From NCBI RefSeq assembly GCF_004217615.1, contig NZ_SHLD01000001.1:6138001-6202000 (forward strand): a stretch of DNA of 64,000 nucleotides. The letters run 5' to 3'. A program made the position numbers and the translations under genes. Under the pieces are notes generated by a model that worked only from the letters and a program-made list of their open reading frames with translations, was not told the origin of the DNA and made no database searches. Shown one piece after another: positions 37,656 to 48,024 of the stretch. The stretch is from Micromonospora kangleipakensis (lineage in GTDB: Bacteria > Actinomycetota > Actinomycetes > Mycobacteriales > Micromonosporaceae). Within the stretch, counting starts at the first letter, position 1. Each line of letters starts with the position of its first letter.

Positions 37656-38335
37656 TCCCGGCCGTCCGGCGGCTGCTCCGACAGCCGTCGGCGCGCCGGT
37701 TCGCCCTGCTCCTGGCGCTGCTCGCCGGCTTCGGCGTCCTGCTGTTCCTGGTGCCCCGGCCGGACCCGGCCCAGCTCCCGCGGCTGGCCGGTTGCCTCGA
37801 CGGGTATGCCCCGATAGCCGCGATCGTCGGCGGGGCGCTGCTGCTGGTGGCGCTGGTCCCGCGGACCTTCGTCACGCTCGCCGCCGGGGCGATCTTCGGC
37901 CCCCTGGAGGGTGCCGCGTACGCCCTCGGCGCCGCGCTGCTGGCGGCGGCGATCGGCTTCACCGTCGGCCGCCTGCTCGGCCGGGACTTCGTCGCCGAAC
38001 GGGTGCGCGGCCGGCTGGCCCGGCTCGACGGCTGGTTCGCCCGGCAGAGCGTCCTGGGCGTCGTCACCGTCCGGCTGCTGCCGATCGCCGGCTTCGGGCT
38101 GGTCAGCTACGGCTACGGCACGACCGGTGCCCGGGTGCTGCCGTTCCTGGCCGGCAGCCTGATCGCCTCCGCCCCGACCGCCTTCGGCTACGCCGCCGTC
38201 GGCGCGGCAATCAGCTCGCCGGGCCACGTCAACTGGTATGCCGCCGCGCCGGCCAGCCTCGGCCTGATCGCCAGCGTGGTGCTGATCCACCGCTGGTGGC
38301 GCGCCGAACGGCAGCGCCGGGCGGTCCCGGGCTGA
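37652..38335 (+). CDS. VTT/TVP38-TMEM64 (DedA-like) membrane protein
   Basis: 227 aa with ~5-6 hydrophobic spans (FALLLALLAGFGVLLFLVP, AAIVGGALLLVALVPRTFVT, AAYALGAALLAAAIGFTVG). The VTT signature is visible: AGAIFGPLEGAAYALGAAL, GFTVGRLLGRDFV, VTVRLLPIAGFGLVSYGYG. Relatives include lipid flippases/scramblases; a role in undecaprenyl phosphate recycling next to cell-wall genes is attractive but inferred. Start GTG overlapping the gatD stop. Confidence 0.87.
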   Translation: MIPAVRRLLRQPSARRFALLLALLAGFGVLLFLVPRPDPAQLPRLAGCLDGYAPIAAIVGGALLLVALVPRTFVTLAAGAIFGPLEGAAYALGAALLAAAIGFTVGRLLGRDFVAERVRGRLARLDGWFARQSVLGVVTVRLLPIAGFGLVSYGYGTTGARVLPFLAGSLIASAPTAFGYAAVGAAISSPGHVNWYAAAPASLGLIASVVLIHRWWRAERQRRAVPG

Positions 38336-38517
38336 TGCCCGCCGAGGAGCCGCTGCCCGGCGGGTTCATCGCCGAGGTGGTCCGGGTCGGCGACACCGTC
38401 CGCCGCACGCCCCCGGCGAACGCCGGCTTCGTCGCCGCGCTGCTGCGGCACCTGGACCGGGCCGGCGTCGGCCTGGCGCCTCCCTACCTCGGCACCGACG
38501 TCGGCCGCGCCACGTGA
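38335..38517 (+). pseudogene. Truncated N-terminus of a phosphotransferase (APH-like) gene
   Basis: 60 aa: EPLPGGFIAEVVRVGDTVRR, FVAALLRHLDRAGVGLAPPY, then LGTDVGRAT and stop. This matches the first ~55 residues of aminoglycoside-phosphotransferase-fold proteins of actinobacteria (PGGxxxxVVRVGDTVRRP...LLRHL...APRYLGxD), but the ATP-binding and catalytic parts are absent. The ATG overlaps the upstream stop (TGATG), so it was once a coupled gene. A degenerate palindromic element lies 64 bp downstream. It could also be a short functional remnant; I favour a pseudogene. Confidence 0.55.
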
Positions 38518-38580
38518 CGCCTGCGCTGTACGGGCAGCCGGTCGCGCCGGTGCCGGCCGATCCCCGAAGCTGGGCTGCCC

Positions 38581-38631
38581 GCGAGCGATTACCTGACAGT
38601 CATGAATGTGCCCCAGCGTCATGTCGCTCGC
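38581..38631. repeat. Degenerate copy of the intergenic palindrome found at 55107
   Basis: Outer arms GCGAGCGA/TCGCTCGC flank TTACCTGACAGTCATGAATG, which resembles TATACCTGTGAGTCATAAAT of the intact element at 55107-55164. The inner arms no longer pair well, so this looks like a decayed copy. Confidence 0.5.
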
Positions 38632-38854
38632 GACCGCATCAGCCTCCCGGCGGACGGCAGGCAAGCCGCCGGAACGCGAGCACCGGTCGCGGCCGCACCC
38701 CGCGCGCCACCCCAGGTGCCGACCGAGGCCCGAACCTGGCCGGCTGTCCTCCGACCGTCCGCGGTTCCTGGCTGGTCTTCGCGGTCTGGCCCGTCGTGGC
38801 CGCGCTGGTCGCGGTGACCGCCGCCCACCACCGCGAGCCCTGACCCAGGACATG

Positions 38855-38889
38855 CCGGAGGCGCGCCCCGAGGTGGGGCGCGCCTCCGG
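38855..38889 (-). terminator. leuS terminator
   Basis: Perfect 15-bp stem CCGGAGGCGCGCCCC/GGGGCGCGCCTCCGG with loop GAGGT, 11 bp beyond the leuS stop. No U tract. Confidence 0.8.
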
Positions 38890-38900
38890 GTCGGCGAGCG

Positions 38901-41741
<2,841 letters not shown>

Positions 41742-41798
41742 GGCGTCTCCTCGGCGCTTCATGTCGGATGTGGGGAGCTCTGCTCAGGGCACAAAAAA

Positions 41799-41818
41799 GC
41801 CCCTCGCGCAGGAGGGGC
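41799..41818 (-). terminator. Attenuator terminator upstream of leuS, with a U6 tract
   Basis: On the minus strand GCCCCTC, loop CTGCGC, GAGGGGC followed by TTTTTT (41793-41798): the only hairpin I saw in the window with a run of U, a textbook intrinsic terminator. It lies between the leader peptide and the leuS start codon. Segment GGCCC just 5' of it can pair instead with the hairpin that covers the leader-peptide stop. Confidence 0.8.
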
Positions 41819-41855
41819 CGCCGTGCTGTCGCGCGTCAGCGCATCAGCACGGCCC
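41819..41855 (-). promoter_or_regulatory. Antiterminator hairpin of the leuS attenuator
   Basis: On the minus strand GCCGTGCTG (overlapping the leader-peptide stop codon) pairs perfectly with CAGCACGGC, with possible extension GGGCC/GGCCC into the 5' arm of the terminator. A ribosome stalled at the Leu codons would leave this pairing free and block the terminator; a ribosome at the stop codon would cover the first arm. Confidence 0.65.
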
Positions 41856-41882
41856 GGTAAGAAGCAGGAAGACTCCGGCCAT
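41844..41882 (-). CDS. Leucine-rich leader peptide of leuS (MAGVFLLLTGPC)
   Basis: 12 codons: ATG GCC GGA GTC TTC CTG CTT CTT ACC GGG, then CCG TGC TGA. Three consecutive leucine codons, two of them CTT, which is rare in this high-GC genome. It starts 7 nt after a TAGACT -10 box, so it is probably leaderless, and is followed by mutually exclusive antiterminator and terminator hairpins before leuS. This is the standard layout of ribosome-mediated transcription attenuation responding to charged tRNA-Leu. A 6-bp stem (GACTCC/GGAGTC) brackets the start codon. Confidence 0.8.
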   Translation of the reverse strand: MAGVFLLLTGPC

Positions 41883-41889
41883 GACCGGG

Positions 41890-41895
41890 AGTCTA
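41890..41895 (-). promoter_or_regulatory. -10 box of the leuS leader transcript (TAGACT)
   Basis: TAGACT, 7 nt before the leader-peptide ATG; identical in sequence and spacing to the hisD box at 8177. No good -35 is visible. Confidence 0.5.
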
Positions 41896-42189
41896 CCCGC
41901 CCCGCGGCCGTCCACGCCGACCGCTACCGCTGGTCGGGACGCGCGCCCGGCCGGACCGGCCCCCGGACCGCCCCGGCGACGACGGGCCGTGACCGCCCGA
42001 TTCCCCCGACCTGACGAATATTCCGGGCGTAACCGACCGACCGGCTGCGGGGGTCGGCGACAGCGGTAAACATGGTTAGCCTGAGAACCAGTGAGATTTT
42101 TGCGGCAGACGAGGCTCGCACGTCGCGAACCTAACGGCGGGTCCAGGTGCTCTATACAGAGCTGCCGTCCGGCGACGAGGAGGAGGCCC
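41896..42189. other. Divergent leuS/moxR intergenic region
   Basis: About 290 bp with no supported gene. A TAGCCT -10-like box at 42077-42082 (plus strand) could serve moxR with a ~100-nt leader ending in AGGAGG just before the GTG. Open frames crossing this stretch are shadows. Confidence 0.4.
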
Positions 42190-43242
42190 GTGACACAACA
42201 GACCTGGGACGAGGTGGGCGGTCTGCTGCCGCACGACGAGTTCCGCGCCGCCAGCGAGGCCATCGTGGCCAACATCGAGCAGGTGATCGAGGGCAAGACC
42301 GCCACGGTCCGGCTCGCCCTGGCCGTGCTGCTCGCCGAGGGCCACCTGCTCATCGAGGACGTCCCCGGCGTCGGCAAGACCAAGCTGGCCAAGGCGCTCG
42401 CCCGCTCGATCGACTGCTCGGTGCGCCGGATCCAGTTCACCCCCGACCTGCTGCCCAGCGACGTCACCGGGGTCAGCGTCTACAACCAGGAGAACCACGA
42501 CTTCGAGTTCCGCCCCGGCGCGGTCTTCGCCAACCTGGTGGTCGGCGACGAGATCAACCGGGCCTCGCCGAAGACCCAGTCCGCCCTGCTGGAGTGCATG
42601 GAGGAGCGGCAGGTCACGGTCGACGGGGTCACCTACCAGCTGCAGACCCCGTTCATGGTGATCGCGACGCAGAACCCGATCGAGATGGAGGGGACGTACC
42701 CGCTGCCGGAGGCGCAGCGCGACCGGTTCACCGCCCGGATCGCGATGGGCTACCCGGACGTCGGCGCCGAGCTGGCCATGCTGGACGGTCACGGTGCCAC
42801 CGACCCGCTGAACGAGCTGCGCCCGGTCTCCGACGCGGCCACCGTGCGCCAGCTCATCGCCACCGTCCGGCAGGTGCACGTCGCCGACGCCGTCAAGCAG
42901 TACGCGATCGACCTGGTCACCGCCACCCGCGAGGCCCCGGACCTGCGCCTCGGCGCCTCCCCCCGGGCCACCCTCCAGCTGCTGCGCACCGCCCGCGCGG
43001 TGGCCGCCCTGGAGGGGCGCGACTACGTCCTCCCCGACGACCTGCAGGCGCTCGCCGTGCCGGTGCTGGCGCACCGCATCATCCCGACCGCCGACGCGCA
43101 GCTGGCCCGCCGCACCACCGACGCGATCGTCGCGGAGCTGGTGCACCGGCTGCCGTTGCCGCACGACCGCAAGCGCTCGCCGTACGACACCCGGCCCGCC
43201 ACCGGCAACGGCCGCGGTCCGTACGAGCCGCGGAGGCCGTGA
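42190..43242 (+). CDS. moxR: MoxR-family AAA+ ATPase
   Basis: 350 aa. Walker A EDVPGVGKTKLAKALA (~56-70), Walker B VVGDEINRASPKTQSALLE, sensor 1 MVIATQNPIEMEGTYPLPEA, arginine finger region QRDRFTARI. MoxR ATPases act as chaperones that activate partner proteins, here probably the DUF58 and transglutaminase proteins encoded next. GTG at 42190 with a strong AGGAGG site 5 nt upstream; longer frame to 42091 lacks family similarity. Confidence 0.93.
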   Translation: MTQQTWDEVGGLLPHDEFRAASEAIVANIEQVIEGKTATVRLALAVLLAEGHLLIEDVPGVGKTKLAKALARSIDCSVRRIQFTPDLLPSDVTGVSVYNQENHDFEFRPGAVFANLVVGDEINRASPKTQSALLECMEERQVTVDGVTYQLQTPFMVIATQNPIEMEGTYPLPEAQRDRFTARIAMGYPDVGAELAMLDGHGATDPLNELRPVSDAATVRQLIATVRQVHVADAVKQYAIDLVTATREAPDLRLGASPRATLQLLRTARAVAALEGRDYVLPDDLQALAVPVLAHRIIPTADAQLARRTTDAIVAELVHRLPLPHDRKRSPYDTRPATGNGRGPYEPRRP

Positions 43243-43243
43243 G

Positions 43244-44542
43244 GTGCGCGACGGCCTGCGCGGACTGACCACCCGGGGCCGCTCGTTCCTGGCGGCCGCG
43301 GTGGCCGCCGCGGTCTCCGCCGGCATCCTCGGCGAGAAGGACCTGCTGCGGGTGGCCGTCCTGCTCGCCGTTCTGCCGCTGCTCGCGGCGGCGTACGTCG
43401 GGCGCAGCCGCTACAAGCTCGCCTGCAACCGGTCGCTGGAGCCGCACCGGGTGCCGGTCGGGGCCAGCTCCCGGGTGGTGCTGCGGCTGCAGAACCTGTC
43501 CCGGCTGCCCACCGGCACCCTGCTGCTGGAGGACCGGCTGCCGTACGCCCTGGGCAGTCGACCCCGGGTGGTGCTGGAGCGGCTCGGCGCGCACCAGGCC
43601 AGCTCGGTGGCGTACACGGTCCGCGCCGACGTGCGTGGCCGGTACGAGGTGGGCCCGCTGGTGGTCCGGCTCACCGACCCGTTCGGGTTGTGTGAGCTCA
43701 CCCGCGCCTTCCCCAGCACCGACCACCTCACCGTGATCCCGCAGGTCACCCCGCTCCCCTCGGTCCGCCTCCCCGGCGAGTACGCCGGCAGCGGCGACAG
43801 CCGGGCCCGCTCGGTGGCGGTGCACGGCGAGGACGACGCGGCCACCCGGGAGTACCGGATGGGCGACGACCTGCGCCGGGTGCACTGGAAGTCGACCGCC
43901 CGCACCGGCGAGCTGATGGTGCGCCGCGAGGAGCAGCCCTGGGAGAGCCGGGCCACGGTCGTGCTGGACACCCGCGCCTTCGGCCACCGGGGCGACGGCC
44001 CGACGGCGAGTTTCGAGTGGGCGGTCTCCGCCGCGGCCAGCATCGCGGTGCACCTGCGTCAGGCCGGCTACAAGCTGCGCCTGGTCACCGGCTCGGACGC
44101 CGACGTGGATGCGACCGAGGGGGCCGGCGAGGGGCTGCTTCTCGACCACCTCGCCGAGGTCCGGCTGGACAAGCGGGGCGAGATCGCCACGCTGGTGCAC
44201 CGGGTCCGGCAGCGGGCCGACGGCGGGCTGATCATCGGCCTGTTCGGCTCGCTGAGCACGGCCGAGGCGGAGCTGCTCGGCGGGCTGCGGGGCAACGGCG
44301 CCACCTGCGTCGGCTTCGTGCTGGACAGCTCCACCTGGCTCAACCTCCCGCCGAAGGCCCGCGCCGAGGCGGAGCACGCGCACGGCGCCGCGGCGCTCGC
44401 CCTGCTGCAGAGCGGGTGGCGGGTGATCGGCGTGGACCACGGCGGCCGGCTACCGGTGCTGTGGCCGCAGGCGGCCCGCGGCTCACAGGGCTTCGCGCTG
44501 CGCGCGGCGCTCGCCGAGACGGTCGCCGGGGGCGTGCGATGA
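43244..44542 (+). CDS. DUF58 (vWA-like) domain protein
   Basis: 432 aa. Two hydrophobic helices near the N-terminus (FLAAAVAAAVSAGILG and VAVLLAVLPLLAAAYVG), a beta-rich part (YTVRADVRGRYEVGPLVVRL), then the DUF58 signature REYRMGDDLRRVHWKSTART and a vWA-like fold (VVLDTRAFG). Standard partner of MoxR ATPases. GTG start 1 nt after the moxR stop region; coupled. Cell-surface or envelope maturation role is inferred. Confidence 0.9.
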   Translation: MRDGLRGLTTRGRSFLAAAVAAAVSAGILGEKDLLRVAVLLAVLPLLAAAYVGRSRYKLACNRSLEPHRVPVGASSRVVLRLQNLSRLPTGTLLLEDRLPYALGSRPRVVLERLGAHQASSVAYTVRADVRGRYEVGPLVVRLTDPFGLCELTRAFPSTDHLTVIPQVTPLPSVRLPGEYAGSGDSRARSVAVHGEDDAATREYRMGDDLRRVHWKSTARTGELMVRREEQPWESRATVVLDTRAFGHRGDGPTASFEWAVSAAASIAVHLRQAGYKLRLVTGSDADVDATEGAGEGLLLDHLAEVRLDKRGEIATLVHRVRQRADGGLIIGLFGSLSTAEAELLGGLRGNGATCVGFVLDSSTWLNLPPKARAEAEHAHGAAALALLQSGWRVIGVDHGGRLPVLWPQAARGSQGFALRAALAETVAGGVR

Positions 44543-44558
44543 CCGGAAGGACGACCTC

Positions 44559-47027
44559 GTGACCGCGACCCGGAACCTCGGCTTCGTCGCCGCCGCGGCG
44601 ACCCTGCTGGCCGCGGCGCCGCTGTCGGCCATCTTCGAGCGCTGGACGTGGCTGATCCAGGCGGCCATCGTGGTGGCGGTGGTGGCCGGGGCGGCCGCGC
44701 TGAGCCGGCTGGTCCGGGCCCCGCTCTGGGGCCAGGTGCTGGCCATGCTCGCCGGCCTGCTGCTCGGCCTGACCTGGATCTTCCCGGGCGGCACCGAGGT
44801 GCTCGCGTTCCTGCCCACCCCGGGCACCTTCGGCCACTTCGGCGAGCTGCTCGGCGCGTCGGTGCAGGACATGCGGTCATACGGCGTGCAGGTGCCCGAC
44901 GTCGACTCGCTGCTGTTCCTCGCGGTGCTCGGCATCGGCGGGGTCGCGATCGTGGTCGACGTGCTGACCGTGGGGCTGCGCCGGCCGGCGCTGGCCGGCC
45001 TGCCGATGCTGGCGATCTACTCGGTGCCGGTGGCGGTCTACGTGGACAGCGTCCCCGCGACCCCGTTCGTGGTGGGCGCCTGCGGGTACCTCTGGCTCCT
45101 GGTCACCGACAACGTCGACCGGGTGCGCCGGTTCGGCCGCCGGTTCACCGGCGAGGGCCGGGACGTCGACGTGTGGGAGGCGTCGCCGCTGGCCGCCGCC
45201 GGTCGCCGGCTCGCCGTGGTCGGCGTCGCGCTGGCCGTGGCGCTGCCGCTGGCCGTGCCGGGGATGACCGGTGGCCTGATGAACGCGGTCGGCTCCGGGA
45301 CGGGCAACGGCACCGGGCGGCCGGGGCAGGGCGGCAGCCCGGGCCGGATCGACCTCTTCGCCGCGCTGAGCGGCCAGCTCAACCAGTCCGAGGTGACCGA
45401 CCTGGTCAAGGTCACCACCACCGAGGCGTCCCCGTTCTACCTGCGCTTCGGGGTGGCCGACGAGCTGCGCCCGGACGGCTTCCGGGTGCGGGTCCCGACC
45501 GGCCAGCCGGCCAACCGGCGCCTGCCCGACCCGACCGAGCGGACCGGCCGGGGCGTCGAGCGGCAGCGCTACCGGGCGACCGTCGAGGTGACCAAGAACC
45601 TCACCATGCCCCTGCTGCCGGTGTACGCGGAGCCGGTGAAGACCGACGACCTCAGCGGCAGCTGGCTCTACGACCCGAGCCTGCAGATCCTCTTCTCCAA
45701 CCGGGAGAACTCCCGGAGCAAGCGCTACTCATTCGACTACGTCCGCTCGACGTACAGCCCCTCGGCGCTGCGCGCGGCGCCGTCGCTCTCCGCCGACGAC
45801 CCGGTGCTGCGCCAGCAGACCGTGGCCCCGGTGGTACGGGAGGTCGACAAGCTGGTCGACCAGCTCGTCAAGGGCAGGCAGAACGACTACGACAAGGTGC
45901 GGGCCATCTACGACTACTTCTCGGTCGAGAACGGCTTCACCTACTCGCTCGCCACCAAGGGCGGCACGAGCGGCGACGACATCACCGACTTCCTCGCCAC
46001 CAAGGTCGGCTTCTGCCAGCAGTACGCCGCCGCGCTGGCGTGGCTGGTCCGCCGGGCCGGCATCCCGGCCCGGGTGGCGTTCGGCTTCGCCAACGGCAGC
46101 AACTCCGGCGGCGGCGGGTACGTGCTGACCAACCGAAACCTGCACGCCTGGACGGAGGTCTTCTTCGGCGGCATCGGTTGGGTGCCGTTCGACGCCACCC
46201 CGGCGGCGAGCATCCAGGGCTCGATCCGGTCGCCCTGGGCCCCGGACACCGACGCTCCGGAGGAGACCAACCCGACGACGGGCAGCACGGCCGCCCCGGG
46301 CGCGGCCGACCCCTCGGCCGGTCCGAACGGGCCGGACCGCACCGACAAGGAGATTGACGAGGGCCTCGCCGTGAACGGTGGCGGCCCGACCCGGCAGGCC
46401 CCGGTCTGGCCGTGGTGGACGGCCGGCGCGCTCGCCCTGCTGGCGCTGCTCGCCGCGCCGGCGCTGCTGCGCAGGGCGCTGCGCCGACGCCGGCGCGTCC
46501 GGGCGCACGGGGCGACGGCCACCGTGCTGGACGCCGGCGCCGGCAGCCCGGGTGGGGCGCGCGAAGTGATGGTCGGTGCGGACGCCGACCGGGCCCGCGC
46601 GGACGCCCACGCCGCCTGGGACGAGCTGCTGGACACACTGGTGGACTTCCGGGTGCCGGTCGACCGGACGGAGACGCCCCGGGCGACCGCCGACCGGCTG
46701 GTCCGGGACACGCTCACCGGGGACGCCTCGGCGGCCACCGCGGCCCGGCTGCTCGGCCGCGCCGAGGAGCGGGCCCGGTACGCGCGCGATCCGCTCACCG
46801 GCGAGGCGCTGCACCCGGCGCTGCGCAGCGTACGCGGGGCGCTCGCCGCGCGGGCGGACCGACGTACCCGCCTGCTGGCGGCCGTGCTGCCGCCGTCGGT
46901 GCTGCTGCGCTGGCAGCGGGCCATCTCGGACGCCTCCACCCGGCTGGTCGCCGCGGCCGGTCAGGTGCGGCATTTCGTGGTGCGATGGAGTCCGCGTCGC
47001 CTGCTGGCCGGCCGCCTGGCCCGCTGA
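44559..47027 (+). CDS. TgpA-like transglutaminase-fold membrane protein
   Basis: 822 aa. Several N-terminal helices (~8-240, DUF3488/TgpA_N), an extracytoplasmic transglutaminase-like domain with Cys486 (KVGFCQQYAAALAWLVRRAG), His529 (NRNLHAWTEVFF) and Asp545 (WVPFDATPAA), a Pro/Thr-rich linker, another helix (WTAGALALLALLAAPALL) and a C-terminal DUF4129 part (HAAWDELLDTLVDFRVP, TPRATADRLVRD). The complete catalytic triad suggests a protease or transglutaminase on the outer face. GTG start with GGAAGG. Third gene of the MoxR-DUF58-TgpA operon; a terminator follows. Confidence 0.92.
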   Translation: MTATRNLGFVAAAATLLAAAPLSAIFERWTWLIQAAIVVAVVAGAAALSRLVRAPLWGQVLAMLAGLLLGLTWIFPGGTEVLAFLPTPGTFGHFGELLGASVQDMRSYGVQVPDVDSLLFLAVLGIGGVAIVVDVLTVGLRRPALAGLPMLAIYSVPVAVYVDSVPATPFVVGACGYLWLLVTDNVDRVRRFGRRFTGEGRDVDVWEASPLAAAGRRLAVVGVALAVALPLAVPGMTGGLMNAVGSGTGNGTGRPGQGGSPGRIDLFAALSGQLNQSEVTDLVKVTTTEASPFYLRFGVADELRPDGFRVRVPTGQPANRRLPDPTERTGRGVERQRYRATVEVTKNLTMPLLPVYAEPVKTDDLSGSWLYDPSLQILFSNRENSRSKRYSFDYVRSTYSPSALRAAPSLSADDPVLRQQTVAPVVREVDKLVDQLVKGRQNDYDKVRAIYDYFSVENGFTYSLATKGGTSGDDITDFLATKVGFCQQYAAALAWLVRRAGIPARVAFGFANGSNSGGGGYVLTNRNLHAWTEVFFGGIGWVPFDATPAASIQGSIRSPWAPDTDAPEETNPTTGSTAAPGAADPSAGPNGPDRTDKEIDEGLAVNGGGPTRQAPVWPWWTAGALALLALLAAPALLRRALRRRRRVRAHGATATVLDAGAGSPGGAREVMVGADADRARADAHAAWDELLDTLVDFRVPVDRTETPRATADRLVRDTLTGDASAATAARLLGRAEERARYARDPLTGEALHPALRSVRGALAARADRRTRLLAAVLPPSVLLRWQRAISDASTRLVAAAGQVRHFVVRWSPRRLLAGRLAR

Positions 47028-47032
47028 CCGGG

Positions 47033-47068
47033 TCCCGTCCGCCGGCGCTCCCCCGCCGGCGGACGGGA
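47033..47068 (+). terminator. Terminator of the MoxR-DUF58-TgpA operon
   Basis: Perfect 15-bp stem TCCCGTCCGCCGGCG/CGCCGGCGGACGGGA, 6-nt loop, starting 6 bp after the stop codon. Confidence 0.8.
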
Positions 47069-47513
47069 CACCGCCCGCGACCCGCGACGCCGGGCCGCGC
47101 CGGGTGATCCACGTCGCGGCGGCCGCGCCGGCTGATCCCCACTCCAGGTCCGCGACATGGTGGCATCCCGACACCCCGGACCCCGCCACATCGGCGGCCC
47201 GGAGTGGATCAATGGACCTGCTCCCGGCGAGTCAAGAGTGGACCTGCGGGCGCGCGACGAGCTGGCGGCCGTGCCGTGCCGGGACGCGCGGGATGGGGAA
47301 GATCGGACAGCCGGTCAAGCCGGCCCGAGGGGTCCAAGGAGCGCCGGGGTTCAAGGAGCGCCGGGTCCAGGATCGCCGGGGAGGGCGGTTCGCCCCGCTC
47401 GTGGGGGAGGCAGCAGGGCGCGAAGGGGCGACCACGCTCGCCGGACGAATCCGACGACACGCCGTCGCGTCACCCCGCCTCAGCGGTGCGACGTGGTCAG
47501 CGGCGCGACGCGG
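47069..47513. other. Intergenic stretch with short direct repeats, no gene seen
   Basis: About 445 bp between two converging units. Open frames exist on both strands, but none has recognisable domains or a good start. At 47334-47384 three imperfect 17-bp direct repeats (core AAGGAGCGCCGGG) occur. Nothing else I can name. Confidence 0.5.
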
Positions 47514-47909
47514 TCAGCGATGCCCCTCCGGGCGCTGCCGCCAACGGTCCTCCATCCGGTCGAGGAACGAGCCCCGCCGGCCGGTACGACCACCACGGGG
47601 ACGACGACGACTGGTCGTGCCGCCCACCACGTGCAGGTCGGGCGACTGCGCCCGGCGGTGCGACTGCACCGCGTAGCCCAGCGCGGCCAACATCACGACG
47701 AAGCCCGCCACTGACAGCAGCGGGGTCGTCATCACGCCGTAGACCAACAGGGCCAGGCCAGCGATGACCACACCGGCAGCGACGAGCAGGCGACGCCGCG
47801 TGTGGAAACGCGGGTCGCTGGCGCGCACGGCCGAGGCGAATTTGGGGTCCTCGGCAAGCGACCGCTCGATCTGCTCGAACAGCCGCTGCTCGTGCTCCGA
47901 GAGCGGCAC
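47514..47909 (-). CDS. DUF3040 small membrane protein
   Basis: 131 aa. Begins MPLSEHEQRLFEQIERSLAE, the DUF3040 signature, then DPKFASAVRASDP, two helices (LLVAAGVVIAGLALLVYGV and LLSVAGFVVMLAALGYAVQ) and a basic tail. Function unknown; found next to dinB/mraZ regions in actinobacteria. A TAGACT -10 at 47986-47991 and a GCAGCC/GGCTGC hairpin at 47961-47976 lie in its ~75-nt leader. Confidence 0.9.
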   Translation of the reverse strand: MPLSEHEQRLFEQIERSLAEDPKFASAVRASDPRFHTRRRLLVAAGVVIAGLALLVYGVMTTPLLSVAGFVVMLAALGYAVQSHRRAQSPDLHVVGGTTSRRRPRGGRTGRRGSFLDRMEDRWRQRPEGHR

Positions 47910-48024
47910 GGCACTCCTCCCCGGTCACGTTGGTCGGCCCGCTCGGGCCGACAGACCGTGGCAGCCAACCGGCTGCTTACCCGCAAGTCTACGAGGGGGC
48001 TCGCGCGTCGGAAAGCGGGACGAC

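Larger units (their letters stand above)
38518..38900. other. Intergenic region: gene decay, palindromic element and leuS terminator
   Basis: About 380 bp with no convincing gene. It contains the degenerate palindrome at 38581-38631, a frame ending at 38843 with one hydrophobic stretch (WLVFAVWPVVAALVAVTAAH) after poor-quality sequence, and the terminator at 38855-38889. The hydrophobic stretch may be a remnant of a small membrane protein; I cannot support a start. Confidence 0.5.

Noticed and set aside
38514..38843. 109-codon frame with a hydrophobic end
   Set aside because: Only the last ~25 residues look protein-like; the start overlaps the truncated gene and crosses the palindromic element.
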